64,000 bases of DNA. Source: Flagellimonas hadalis. Lineage in GTDB: Bacteria > Bacteroidota > Bacteroidia > Flavobacteriales > Flavobacteriaceae. The stretch is from assembly GCF_007785775.2 (NCBI RefSeq), contig NZ_VNIK02000007.1:124001-188000 (forward strand), read 5' to 3'. The translations under genes were made by a program, and so were the position numbers. Shown in pieces: positions 33,969-42,902 of the stretch (its first letter is position 1; every line of letters begins with the position of its first letter). Under the pieces are notes generated by a model. That model made no database searches. It saw only the letters and a program-made list of their open reading frames with translations, and was not told the DNA's origin.

Positions 33969-36900
33969 TTGCATTTAGGCCAGTACCATAACATATGCTC
34001 CAAGGCGAACTCTTTACTCGTCCTATTCTTGTTTTTCTGTTTTCGAGTTTTGGTGCCAATTTATGCACAGGAGCCTGTGGATATGCAAGGACAATTGTTG
34101 TTCAACAACCTAACGGTGGATGATGGTCTTTCCCAAAACAGCGTAGTGGGCATTGCCCAGGACAGCACCGGATATTTATGGTTGGCCACATTGAACGGCC
34201 TGAACCGGTACAGCGGAACGGACTTTGTACACTATGAAAAACAGTTTGCCTATACCATCCATCCCATGTTCAGCAAACCTGGAGGGCTTTATGTGGACAG
34301 ACAGGACAGGTTATGGATCGTAATTGCCGGCAAACTTGAACTTTATCGCCCAAAAACCAATGACTTTAGACGAATTCCTTCTTTTTCAGATGTCACAAAG
34401 ATCCATCAAGCGCAAAATTTAGACCTGTACATTGGCACTTATGGCAAGGGAGTCTTTAAAATAGACGCAGAAACAAAGGATACCCTCCTGCTTCCGAAGC
34501 CTGAAAAAACAACTATCACGGCTCTTGATTTCCATGAATTCGATAAGAAAATATGGATGGCCTGCAACGAGGGAATCTATGCCTATGACCCTCTTTCCAA
34601 TCTTATGGAAACAGTGTCAATAGAAGGCATTCCCGCCCTCAATTACAGTGCCCTCGAACATACTCGGGACAGTACGCTATGGCTGGGAACTTCAAATAAG
34701 GGACTTTTTTACCAATCGCCGGGCCATGACGGGTTTCTTCCCTTCAAGCACAAGGAACTACCCGAAAATCTCATCATCAGCAGTCTATTGGTGGACAGCA
34801 AGGACCAATTATGGGTCGGCACCTACGGTAATGGGGCGTACTTGTACAATCCGGCCAACAAAAGTGTCGTCAACTTTAAAAAAGAAAGAAGGACCTCCTT
34901 TGCTGTTCAATACAACGACCTGCCTTTTGTCTATGAGGATGGGACAGAAGTTATTTGGATTGGTTCCGATGGTATGGGGGCCTATTATTATGACCCATAT
35001 TTGTTCAAATTCAATGTGCTCACCAATGACCAGTTGCCCTATGATGTGGACGTTGGAATGGTGCGTAGCATAGCCTCCGACCCGCAAGGGAACATATGGA
35101 TAGGGACTTCTGGCAATGGTCTTACGTTGATAAATACAGAAACGGACAACTATGTCACCTACAACACAGACAACTCCCCTTTGTCCAGCAACCGGGTCGT
35201 AAGTTTGATGCATGATGGAACAGACCTGTGGATCGGGTATGCCGGTGCCGGACTCAACATTAGGGAGCCTTCTGGAAAATACCTGTCCTTTCCCAAAATA
35301 AAGACCTATAACATCTATGGCATTGTCAAAAAATCCAATACGGAAAGTTGGCTTTGCACGGAACATCATGGGCTTGTTCTTTTTGACAAGTACAATGGGA
35401 CCATAGAACAATTCAACACCCAAAACTCCAAACTTACCACCGATAACATAAGGACCATCGAAAAAGGGAACGATAGTATTTGGTGGATGGGGACAGAGGA
35501 AAAAGGATTGTTCAGGCTTTCCATGGCCACTAAAGAGATTTCCCCCATAAACGAAATTCCAGATAAGGTGAAGTCACTTTATTTTGATGATGGGATCCTT
35601 TGGATAGGGACCAATGGCAACGGCCTGAAAAAATATGACACAGCAACTGGAGAAACCCTTCATTTTTCAATTGAACAAGGTCTTTCCGATAACGTGGTGT
35701 ATGGCATCCTGGCCGACGACAAGGACAACCTTTGGTTGAGCTCCAACAAAGGCATCACCCAGTTCAATACAAAAGATTTCAAAGTCACCAATCATAACGA
35801 TCAGGTCTATCTTCAATTCAACGAGTTCAATACAGGTGCCTACCACAAGGACAAGGAGGGCAATCTGTACTTTGGCGGGATAAAGGGAATCAACTGGTTC
35901 CGCCCCAATCACATAAAGACCAATCCCTACAGGCCCAAAACGGTGATCACCAATATAAAGGTGTTCAATGATACCCGAAGCCTTTCTGAGGAAATTCCAT
36001 TGAAACACACACAAAACACCATCACCTTCACTTTTGCCTCATTACAGTTTTCCCAACCCAAATTGAACCATTACAAATACCGGTTGGTGGGGTATGATGA
36101 CGATTGGGTCTTGGCAGGAAACAACAATGAGGTGCGCTACACCAACCTTTCGCCCGGAACGTATAGCTTCCAGGTCGTATCCAGTAACTACGACCGTCTA
36201 TGGGGCGATGAACCCGCCACCTACAACTTTGAGATTGAGCAACCTTGGCACTTTACCAATATGGCAACCGCTGTGTTCACCACATTCATTCTCCAAGGAT
36301 GCTTCATCGCCATTGGCCTGTTTATGCTTCTGCTCTATTTTAGGTTGAGAAAGCAGGATTACCTTTTGTATGGAATCTATATTCTACTCTTCGCCGCCTA
36401 TTTTTTCCTACGGATAGACCTAGAGCTCCAAACTGGTCTATTTTGGACGGACAGCGACTCCATTTATTATTTTTTGACACCCATCATTTTCTTGGTCACT
36501 GGGATATTCATTGCCTTTGTCAATTCGTTTGCGGAAATTCGGGAACACCACCCCGGGTTTTCAAAAGAAATACAACGGTTTGCCCTCTTTACCTATGTAG
36601 TGGCCGCAGTAGCGTTCCTCTACCTTTTGCTCACCAAGGACTTCACCTTAGTGAAGGACCATTTGAATTTGGTTTTGTTGCCCTTGCACCTGTACGCCAT
36701 GTATGCCGTGGTCAGGGCCTTTATTGTTGTGAAGTCTCCTTTGCGTTACTATATCCTGCTAGGCAATATATTCCTTATCGGGTTTTCCATGGTCGGGGTA
36801 TATTATGGCTCCAAGAATGCCTTTTCAGGAGGTGCCGAGGGAAACAATGTATTCGGTTTCTATAGCTTTAATATTTCGCAGATGGGAGTGTTTTTGGAGA

Positions 36901-38480
36901 TGATCGTATTCTCTCTGGGTCTGGGACATAAATTTTACCTTGTTGAAATAGAAAAGGACAAGATCCAGAGAACGGACGAACTAAAGACCAAGCTCTATAC
37001 GGACATTTCCCACGAAATACGCACTCCTCTGACCCTTATCTCTGGCCCTATTGAGCACCAACTGGGCCGAAAAGGACTTTCCCAAGAAGACAAGAAAGAG
37101 CTGTCGCTCATCAAGGACAATGCCCAGAGACTATTGGGTTTGGTCAACCAAATGCTCGACCTTTCCATGATAGATTCCGGCCACCTAAAACTCAAAGTTG
37201 AAAAAGGAGACCTAAGAGGTGTGTTGGTCCAATTGGTGGAAGCCTTTGCCTATATCGCGAAGGAGAAAAACATAACGATCACATCTGAGTTCGGAAAAAT
37301 GGACGATGCTTGGTTCGACAGGGATGTCGTGGAAAAGATAGTTTCCAATCTTTTGTCCAATGCAGTGAAATATGCACCTAAGGGCAGTCAAGTATTGGTA
37401 AATGCCAGAAAAGAGCAGGACAGTTTGGTCCTCTCCACAGTAAACAACACCAATGGAATGGAAATTGAAGACCTCGGCAAGTTGTTCAATCGGTTCCACC
37501 AGAACAATGCAGCTTCGGAAGGGGTCGGCGTTGGCCTGGCATTGGTCAGGGAGCTGGTATCCTTATCCCAGGGAAGTATCATTGCGCACAATATTGGGGA
37601 GAACATGATCCAATTCACGCTCACATTGCCCATAATCCAATCAGCTTATGGGTCAAACGGTCTGGACAAGGTCATTGCCCCTAGAAACAAAACGGTTCTT
37701 GGCCAGACCACAAAAAAAGGCACCAAAAAAACATCCCTACTCCTTGTGGATGATGATACGGATATTTTGGCCTATTTGGTCTCCATTTTCAAAAATGATT
37801 ACACCATCCTGAAGGCACGGAACGGCAAGGAAGGCGTAGAAACGGCCATGGACCAACTTCCGGATCTGATCATCAGTGATATTATGATGCCGGTTCAAAA
37901 TGGTATCGAACTCTGTAAGATCATTAAAAATGATGAACTCACCAGCCATATCCCTGTAGTTTTGCTTACGGCCAAGGCAGGAGAGGAAAACCAATTAAGA
38001 GGGCTAGAGACCGGGGCCGACGCCTATGTGACCAAACCGTTCAGCCCTACTGTTTTGAAGGTGAGGGTAGAAAAACTTTTGGAAAATAGGATACGCCTTC
38101 AACAGCATTATTCCAAGACCTTCAAAGTGGACCCGGGACTTGTACCCACCAAGACAGAGACCGAGTTTTTGGGGCGACTCCAGCAAGTTCTGGACAAGAA
38201 CATCACAACCCCTGACTTTACCAGCGAAAAGTTTTCCCAACTGATGCACATGAGCCGTTCGCAGCTCCATAAAAAGTTACATGCCGTCACAGGAATGTCC
38301 ACCACGGAATTTGTACGGACACAGCGCATCAACCTGGCCAAAGAACTACTGGCCGAATCCGATGCTTCCATCTCGGAAATTGCCTATCAGGTCGGGTTCA
38401 ACACTCCTTCTTATTTCAACAAATGTTTCAAGGAGATTGTGGGCTGTACTCCAATCGAATACCTCTCCAAACAGGTGTAG
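33969..38480 (+). CDS. hybrid two-component system sensor/regulator with multi-pass membrane module
   Basis: A 1503-residue protein opened by a TTG; no ATG lies near, and a signal peptide ('LLVLFLFFCFRVLVPIYAQ') follows. Domains in order: periplasmic Reg_prop beta-propeller repeats (about 45-680, e.g. 'DDGLSQNSVVGIAQDSTGYLWLAT'), Y_Y_Y domain (about 690-750, 'LNHYKYRLVGYDDDW'), about seven hydrophobic helices (about 760-1000) like a 7TMR-DISM module, HisKA with H1015 in 'DISHEIRTPLTLI', HATPase, receiver with D1304 in 'DLIISDIMMP', and a C-terminal AraC HTH (about 1405-1500). Ordinary hybrid regulators have a single helix after Y_Y_Y. It probably senses a glycan or envelope signal and controls adjacent genes. 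Confidence 0.9.
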   Translation: MHLGQYHNICSKANSLLVLFLFFCFRVLVPIYAQEPVDMQGQLLFNNLTVDDGLSQNSVVGIAQDSTGYLWLATLNGLNRYSGTDFVHYEKQFAYTIHPMFSKPGGLYVDRQDRLWIVIAGKLELYRPKTNDFRRIPSFSDVTKIHQAQNLDLYIGTYGKGVFKIDAETKDTLLLPKPEKTTITALDFHEFDKKIWMACNEGIYAYDPLSNLMETVSIEGIPALNYSALEHTRDSTLWLGTSNKGLFYQSPGHDGFLPFKHKELPENLIISSLLVDSKDQLWVGTYGNGAYLYNPANKSVVNFKKERRTSFAVQYNDLPFVYEDGTEVIWIGSDGMGAYYYDPYLFKFNVLTNDQLPYDVDVGMVRSIASDPQGNIWIGTSGNGLTLINTETDNYVTYNTDNSPLSSNRVVSLMHDGTDLWIGYAGAGLNIREPSGKYLSFPKIKTYNIYGIVKKSNTESWLCTEHHGLVLFDKYNGTIEQFNTQNSKLTTDNIRTIEKGNDSIWWMGTEEKGLFRLSMATKEISPINEIPDKVKSLYFDDGILWIGTNGNGLKKYDTATGETLHFSIEQGLSDNVVYGILADDKDNLWLSSNKGITQFNTKDFKVTNHNDQVYLQFNEFNTGAYHKDKEGNLYFGGIKGINWFRPNHIKTNPYRPKTVITNIKVFNDTRSLSEEIPLKHTQNTITFTFASLQFSQPKLNHYKYRLVGYDDDWVLAGNNNEVRYTNLSPGTYSFQVVSSNYDRLWGDEPATYNFEIEQPWHFTNMATAVFTTFILQGCFIAIGLFMLLLYFRLRKQDYLLYGIYILLFAAYFFLRIDLELQTGLFWTDSDSIYYFLTPIIFLVTGIFIAFVNSFAEIREHHPGFSKEIQRFALFTYVVAAVAFLYLLLTKDFTLVKDHLNLVLLPLHLYAMYAVVRAFIVVKSPLRYYILLGNIFLIGFSMVGVYYGSKNAFSGGAEGNNVFGFYSFNISQMGVFLEMIVFSLGLGHKFYLVEIEKDKIQRTDELKTKLYTDISHEIRTPLTLISGPIEHQLGRKGLSQEDKKELSLIKDNAQRLLGLVNQMLDLSMIDSGHLKLKVEKGDLRGVLVQLVEAFAYIAKEKNITITSEFGKMDDAWFDRDVVEKIVSNLLSNAVKYAPKGSQVLVNARKEQDSLVLSTVNNTNGMEIEDLGKLFNRFHQNNAASEGVGVGLALVRELVSLSQGSIIAHNIGENMIQFTLTLPIIQSAYGSNGLDKVIAPRNKTVLGQTTKKGTKKTSLLLVDDDTDILAYLVSIFKNDYTILKARNGKEGVETAMDQLPDLIISDIMMPVQNGIELCKIIKNDELTSHIPVVLLTAKAGEENQLRGLETGADAYVTKPFSPTVLKVRVEKLLENRIRLQQHYSKTFKVDPGLVPTKTETEFLGRLQQVLDKNITTPDFTSEKFSQLMHMSRSQLHKKLHAVTGMSTTEFVRTQRINLAKELLAESDASISEIAYQVGFNTPSYFNKCFKEIVGCTPIEYLSKQV

Positions 38481-38501
38481 GACAAAGCATTACCATCACT
38501 T

Positions 38502-38536
38502 GAAACATATGTTCCATCATTGGAAACATATCTTCC
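38502..38536. promoter_or_regulatory. tandem 21-bp-spaced operator-like repeats
   Basis: gaaacatatgttcc (38502-38515) and gaaacatatcttcc (38523-38536) differ by one base and are 21 bp apart, two helical turns on the same face. Each is nearly palindromic. They lie just after the stop of the hybrid regulator gene and upstream of the secreted-protein cluster, a good location for binding by an AraC-type output domain. Confidence 0.45.
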
Positions 38537-38588
38537 ATACCAAAGCTGTTGGCCAGCCTACATTTACATCCAACAATCACCTGCATTC

Positions 38589-38747
38589 ATGCCCATCACC
38601 ATGAAAACCCAAATGGGACACGATAAAATATATATGAGTATAGACCATCTGAAAAGTGGGACATACCAATTGAACATTTTATTGGGAAACAAGGTGATAA
38701 AGGTCTTGGAGATCGAGAAGAAAGATATCAAGCACACAGACCTGTAA
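38589..38747 (+). CDS. small protein, possible T9SS-tail-like fragment
   Basis: About 52 residues from the ATG at 38589 (another ATG at 38601). 'KIYMSIDHLKSGTYQLNILLGNKVIKVLEIEK' resembles the strand pattern of C-terminal type IX sorting domains (L..GxYxLxI...K). It could be a short exported-protein remnant or a real small gene between the regulator and the DUF4412-like gene. No signal peptide. Low certainty. Confidence 0.35.
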   Translation: MPITMKTQMGHDKIYMSIDHLKSGTYQLNILLGNKVIKVLEIEKKDIKHTDL

Positions 38748-38815
38748 CGGAAAGGACCATTCCCCCTCCCTCCTTCCCTTTAGCTAGATTGAATACAGAA
38801 CCATAAAATAGTATC

Positions 38816-39751
38816 ATGATGAGAAGAAAATTTCCATTCGTGTTGATATGCTGCCTTGCAGTATCATTTTCAACCCAGGCACAGTTTTTAAAAAAGCTCA
38901 AAAAAGCGGCTGAAAATGCTGCGGAACGGACCATCTTGAACCGGACCGATGAGGAAGTTTCCAAAGGAACGGACAAGACCATCGATTCCATAACCCAAGG
39001 AAAAAAGGGCAAAAAGAACAAAAAAGACAACTCAAAAAAGATAGGGGAAACCGAAAAAAACCTGGACTCAGCAAAACAACAAAACCAAGCCAAGGAAGCT
39101 GCCATGCAAAAAAAGATGGCAGGTTTGTTCGGAGGTGGCGGTCTAAAAGGCATTCCTGATGTTTATGAATTCTCGTACAGGGCCACAATGAAAATCACCT
39201 CCCAAAAAGATGAGAGCGATATACACTATTGGATGGAACCCGGCCAACGCTATTTTGGTAACAGGTACAACGATGACAAAACAAACAGTGTAACGGTCAT
39301 GGACATGGAAAACCAAGCCATGGTGATGTTCACCGACGATGGCAAGCAAAAAATGGCCATGAAAATTCCGGCAGGTAAAAAAACAATTGAAAAGTTGACC
39401 AAAAAAATGGAAGAAAAGAACAAGGCAACTGCAGAAGATATCAAGGTCATTCCCATTGCGGGCAAGACCATTCTGGGCTACAATTGCGAAGGCTATCAAA
39501 TTACGAGCAAGGATGGCATTTCCAAAGTTTGGGTCACCAATGAGACCCCAGTGGGATACTTGGGCGGCATAGCCAACACGGAAGGCCTGCCGAGCAGTGT
39601 GTTGCCCATTGGCGAGAACACCATGTTCATGGAAATGCAGTTTGAGTCTGCCAAGAAGAAAAAGGACAACTTCAGCATGGTATGCACCGAACTGAAAGAA
39701 GAAAGCATGTCCATTGTAAAAGCGGAATATTCCACCATGGGTGGGTTTTAA
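38816..39751 (+). CDS. secreted DUF4412-like protein
   Basis: A 311-residue protein. Signal peptide 'FPFVLICCLAVSFSTQAQ' (cleavage near residue 23), then a lysine-rich helical linker (about 25-105), then a DUF4412-like beta domain (about 115-311: 'YEFSYRATMKITSQ', 'IHYWMEPGQRYFGNRY', 'MVMFTDDGKQKMAMKIP', 'GYNCEGYQITSKDGISKVWVTNE'). Two ATGs start the frame. Function of the family is unknown. It begins a run of six to seven co-directional secreted-protein genes after the hybrid regulator. Confidence 0.75.
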   Translation: MMRRKFPFVLICCLAVSFSTQAQFLKKLKKAAENAAERTILNRTDEEVSKGTDKTIDSITQGKKGKKNKKDNSKKIGETEKNLDSAKQQNQAKEAAMQKKMAGLFGGGGLKGIPDVYEFSYRATMKITSQKDESDIHYWMEPGQRYFGNRYNDDKTNSVTVMDMENQAMVMFTDDGKQKMAMKIPAGKKTIEKLTKKMEEKNKATAEDIKVIPIAGKTILGYNCEGYQITSKDGISKVWVTNETPVGYLGGIANTEGLPSSVLPIGENTMFMEMQFESAKKKKDNFSMVCTELKEESMSIVKAEYSTMGGF

Positions 39752-39779
39752 GATTATTTAATCACCATAGAATATTGAT

Positions 39780-40484
39780 ATGAAAAAAATATTGGGATAC
39801 GCCATGCTTTTCTTGCTTATGGGCACTGGAATGCAGGCACAGGATTTTGACCTGGACGACATCATGGGCGAAGCGCAGGATTTCTTTGGCGAGGCACAGG
39901 ATGATGCCGAAAAAGCCGCAGATACTGAAGCTCAACGGAAATTTAAGGAGGCATTTAAAGATAAATTCAAAAAATGGGGGGAGTTTTCAGAAAATCTCGA
40001 TGATTATTCGCCTCAGACCAAATGCTTGTACCTAATGGCCAAATATATTTCGGAATTAGAAGCACTTAAGACAGAAACAGAAAAGGATAGTGACTGCAGA
40101 AGGACCTACGACCTGTTAGGGATGCAACTGATGGCCATGATGTCCAGCACCACGATTATGTTCTGTACGGAGGAATTATTCAACACTTTAGGTAAGTTGG
40201 GACCAGAAATGTCACAAGAAGATATGGATTATATTTCCGAAATAAAAAAAGACTTTAATCTATTGTATGGTAAAGAGAAAAACACAGATTTTGAAAAAAC
40301 CATGGTACAGTTTTACATAAACGATTACGCCTTTGTAGACCCTTACTATGAAGATAATTTGTCGATAGAATTCACAAAAATAAATCAATACTTGCTGAAA
40401 TACTTTCATCCGCTTTCCCTTATGAAAGAAGGCATGGCCATAAGCCAACAAATGGACAAGCTCAAACCTTGCACAGGGTATTAA
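39780..40484 (+). CDS. secreted hypothetical protein
   Basis: A 234-residue protein with a signal peptide 'ILGYAMLFLLMGTGMQAQ' followed by an acidic helical segment ('DFDLDDIMGEAQDFFGEAQDDAEKAA') and a mostly helical body. It contains several cysteines (one in 'QTKCLYLMAKY', one in 'DSDCRRTYDL', one in 'MFCTEELF', one in 'LKPCTGY') that could form disulfides in the periplasm. No family recognised. It starts 28 bp after the DUF4412-like gene. Confidence 0.7.
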   Translation: MKKILGYAMLFLLMGTGMQAQDFDLDDIMGEAQDFFGEAQDDAEKAADTEAQRKFKEAFKDKFKKWGEFSENLDDYSPQTKCLYLMAKYISELEALKTETEKDSDCRRTYDLLGMQLMAMMSSTTIMFCTEELFNTLGKLGPEMSQEDMDYISEIKKDFNLLYGKEKNTDFEKTMVQFYINDYAFVDPYYEDNLSIEFTKINQYLLKYFHPLSLMKEGMAISQQMDKLKPCTGY

Positions 40485-40500
40485 AACCAATCATTGTCCT

Positions 40501-41082
40501 ATGAAAATCAATAACTCCTATATAATTCCATTTGTTTCGTTCCTGCTCGTATCCTGTGGAAGGAAAGAAAGCAAGAAACCCGACCAAGATGCAACCAACA
40601 CCGTTGAACTGGTAAGGACAGTCAAGGATGTGCAAGAGAACCAGTCAAGTCTGGCGAATGAAACGCCTTTGACCAAGGAAGAATTTGCGTCATGGTTGCC
40701 GGGGACACTTTTAGGAATGCCCCTTACTTCCTCGACCATCAACATGCTTCCAGAAATTGGCTCCTGTAGCGCAACATATAGTGTAAAAAACAGGAGAATC
40801 AGGGTAATGGTCATTGATGGCGCTGGTGAAAAAGGAAACAATGCCGTTAGTTCCTACCGAATGTCCAGCACCATGGAATACGATGAGAAAGGTACTTGGG
40901 GCAGCACCAAAACAACAACCATCAGCGGCATCAAAGTAAAAGAATCCAGCCTGAAAAATGGCAAGTTCAACCTGTCCATGTTCTACAATAACCGATTTGC
41001 AGTTGACGTGGAGACCAATGAGGTGGGGCATGAAGAATTGGAACAACTCGTCAAGGAATTGAATTTGGAACAACTTAAATAA
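40501..41082 (+). CDS. lipoprotein, paralog A of a cluster-specific family
   Basis: A 193-residue lipoprotein with lipobox 'LLVSC'. The body shares a pattern with the gene at 42256: 'FASWLPGTLLGMPL' vs 'LNNWFPKTLQGMEL', then 'DGAGEKG' in both, then 'NRFAVDVE' vs 'DRFAVNMQ', and both end in a helix rich in L/K ('ELNLEQLK' vs 'ELKLDKLFH'). Function unknown. Outer-membrane-associated location expected. 16 bp after the preceding gene. Confidence 0.75.
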   Translation: MKINNSYIIPFVSFLLVSCGRKESKKPDQDATNTVELVRTVKDVQENQSSLANETPLTKEEFASWLPGTLLGMPLTSSTINMLPEIGSCSATYSVKNRRIRVMVIDGAGEKGNNAVSSYRMSSTMEYDEKGTWGSTKTTTISGIKVKESSLKNGKFNLSMFYNNRFAVDVETNEVGHEELEQLVKELNLEQLK

Positions 41083-41090
41083 ATGAAATC

Positions 41091-41618
41091 ATGAAAACAA
41101 GAACCATTATCCTCGCGATCGCATTCATAAGCATCGCCACACTCACAAAGGCCCAATCAAAGGCAACATCATTTAAAAATGGTAAAAAAATCATTTTGGC
41201 CATTGACAATGAAACAAAAACAGTTGTGGATATCCTTCCAGCAGATGCCCTGCCAGACAAAACCATCGCAGCAAAAAAATACCCGGGCAGCATTTTTTTT
41301 GCTGGCATGCTATACGGGGAATCCAGCCGTTCGGTACATCCGCATGAGTACTCGGATATCAAAAAAAGACCATTTGCAAGCAACAGCTCCAAAACAGATT
41401 CCCGCTCAGTACGGCCCCATGAGTACTCGGATATCGAGAAAAGGACGTTCCTCTCCATAAAGAGCACTAAAAACTTTACGGTGGCGCCAAAAAAAGATGC
41501 CATACTGACCTTTGATCTGTCGCAAACCTATATCCCCGGAGATACATTCATTCCTGGCGATACATTTCTTCCCGGAGATCAATTCTTACCTGGTGATCAG
41601 TTCCTACCTGGCGACTAA
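41091..41618 (+). CDS. secreted protein with internal repeat and C-terminal PGD repeats
   Basis: A 175-residue protein with signal peptide (MKTRTIILAIAFISIATLTKAQ, cut after AQ). The middle has a 25-residue-period duplication, 'RSVHPHEYSDIKKRPF' and 'RSVRPHEYSDIEKRTF'. The C-terminus is five tandem six-residue units of form (I/L)PGD(T/Q)F ending in PGD. Such a Pro-Gly-Asp repeat suggests an extended or metal-binding tail. No family recognised. It lies between the two paralogous lipoprotein genes' neighbours and begins 8 bp after paralog A. Confidence 0.65.
   Translation: MKTRTIILAIAFISIATLTKAQSKATSFKNGKKIILAIDNETKTVVDILPADALPDKTIAAKKYPGSIFFAGMLYGESSRSVHPHEYSDIKKRPFASNSSKTDSRSVRPHEYSDIEKRTFLSIKSTKNFTVAPKKDAILTFDLSQTYIPGDTFIPGDTFLPGDQFLPGDQFLPGD
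41343..41435 (+). repeat. 18-bp identical duplication inside the PGD-repeat gene
   Basis: catgagtactcggatatc occurs at 41343-41360 and 41418-41435, 75 bp (25 codons) apart, in frame. It encodes the repeated HEYSDI segment. The nucleotide identity exceeds what the protein repeat alone needs, so the duplication looks recent or is kept by gene conversion. Confidence 0.75.
41528..41617 (+). repeat. five tandem 18-bp units encoding the PGD tail
   Basis: Degenerate 18-bp units (ccggagatacattcattc, ctggcgatacatttcttc and so on) encode (I/L)PGD(T/Q)F five times, the last truncated at the stop codon. Third-codon differences show the units have diverged while the amino acids stay fixed, pointing to selection on the repeated peptide. 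Confidence 0.7.
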
Positions 41619-41690
41619 TTTCTTGTCATGTTTGACGAGAAGAAAAAAATGGTCGTATTAAAATCCAAGTAGCACAATCTTAAAACTTAA

Positions 41691-42233
41691 ATGATGCATT
41701 ATAGAAAATCATATTTCCACAATTATCTTTTTTCCATTTTAATGGTCGGAACCCTCTTGTTTTCTTGCAAAAATGCCGAAAAAAAGAAAGTTGCAGCGTC
41801 CACTGGTGAACTTTCGGGCAACTTTGCCGTGGAGGTCACCATGGAAAACAAGGTGTTCCATATTGAACAAGAAGACTTGCTGCCTGCAAAACGAACCTTT
41901 GCAAACGATAGTATTTTACTTTTGTTCAGGGCGGATGGAAACCCGTTTCAGCTTAATTTGAACCTTACCCATACCGACGTTCTGGACAACCAAAGTGGAG
42001 AATACAGCATCCCAGATGCGAATGCGGGAAAAATAAAAGTGGATCTCAACTTCTTCAATGCCGATAGGGATGTAAAAAGAACCAACAAACGGATCGTTTT
42101 CAAAAAAGGGATCATCACCATTAAAAAGTTAACAGCAAACAAGCTGGAAATGACCTTTACGGGCGAAGGCAGTGGAATGATAGAACGTGATGGCAATTTT
42201 CCGATTTCGGGCAAAATAAATGCCTCTTATTAA
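41691..42233 (+). CDS. hypothetical lipoprotein
   Basis: A 180-residue lipoprotein: signal ending in lipobox 'LLFSCKNAEKKK'. The body is beta-rich ('FAVEVTMENKVFHIEQEDLLPAKRTFANDSILLLFRADG', 'KIKVDLNFFNADRDVKRTNKRIVFKKGIITIKKL') and ends in 'GDGNFPISGKINASY'-like strands. No named family. A gap of 72 bp separates it from the PGD-repeat gene. Two ATGs start the frame. Confidence 0.7.
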   Translation: MMHYRKSYFHNYLFSILMVGTLLFSCKNAEKKKVAASTGELSGNFAVEVTMENKVFHIEQEDLLPAKRTFANDSILLLFRADGNPFQLNLNLTHTDVLDNQSGEYSIPDANAGKIKVDLNFFNADRDVKRTNKRIVFKKGIITIKKLTANKLEMTFTGEGSGMIERDGNFPISGKINASY

Positions 42234-42255
42234 AACCATAATCCATTGTAATCAA

Positions 42256-42840
42256 ATGAAAACAACATTGAAAATACTGGGCCTGATGTTGCTAATGGTC
42301 TCATGCAATACGCAGAACAAAAAAGACAACACCGTTGATGAAACCGTAAAAATGGGCAAAACCGTACAAGATTTGGCCAAACAGTCACAAGACTTAAAAG
42401 AAACCGTGCCTGTTTCCGAGGAAACACTCAACAATTGGTTTCCAAAAACCCTTCAGGGCATGGAACTCCAGAAAATAGTCAAAGGCACTTTGACGGGCTA
42501 CGGAATAAGCGGTGCCACGGCCACATACGAAGGCTCCGATAAAAGCAGATTAGTTGTGAACGTGAACGATGGTGCCGGGGAAAAGGGTACAATGCTCACC
42601 TCGCAGTACATTGCCTTCAAAAACCTGAACACTGATTCGGAAACCGATACTAAATCGGAAAAGATCCTGAACAACAACACCATGTTGGGTGTAGAAACTG
42701 TTTATAAAGCAGAAAAGAAGGTTTTGATCAACTTCCTGTACAAAGACCGATTTGCGGTAAACATGCAAGCGGACAATATAGAAAAACAAGCCGTTTGGAA
42801 TGCCCTCAAGGAACTTAAATTGGATAAGTTGTTTCATTGA
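42256..42840 (+). CDS. lipoprotein, paralog B of the cluster-specific family
   Basis: About 194 residues from the ATG at 42256 (an upstream frame start at 42220 would add non-signal residues). Lipobox 'LLMVSCNTQ'. It is clearly related to the lipoprotein at 40501 by shared 'GAGEKG', 'FAV' strand and the Trp-Pro-Leu-Gly-type motif 'NNWFPKTLQGMEL'. Duplicated within the cluster with two genes in between. Function unknown. Confidence 0.75.
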   Translation: MKTTLKILGLMLLMVSCNTQNKKDNTVDETVKMGKTVQDLAKQSQDLKETVPVSEETLNNWFPKTLQGMELQKIVKGTLTGYGISGATATYEGSDKSRLVVNVNDGAGEKGTMLTSQYIAFKNLNTDSETDTKSEKILNNNTMLGVETVYKAEKKVLINFLYKDRFAVNMQADNIEKQAVWNALKELKLDKLFH

Positions 42841-42902
42841 AACCCTGAACATACGGTTACAAAAAAGAAAAACCAAGGCGTTTCAATCTTGGAAAAACAC
42901 AT

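Noticed and set aside
38520-38588. Longer TTG-started form of the small ORF at 38589-38747
   Set aside because: The extension reads through the operator-like repeats and has no protein-like features; the downstream ATG is preferred.
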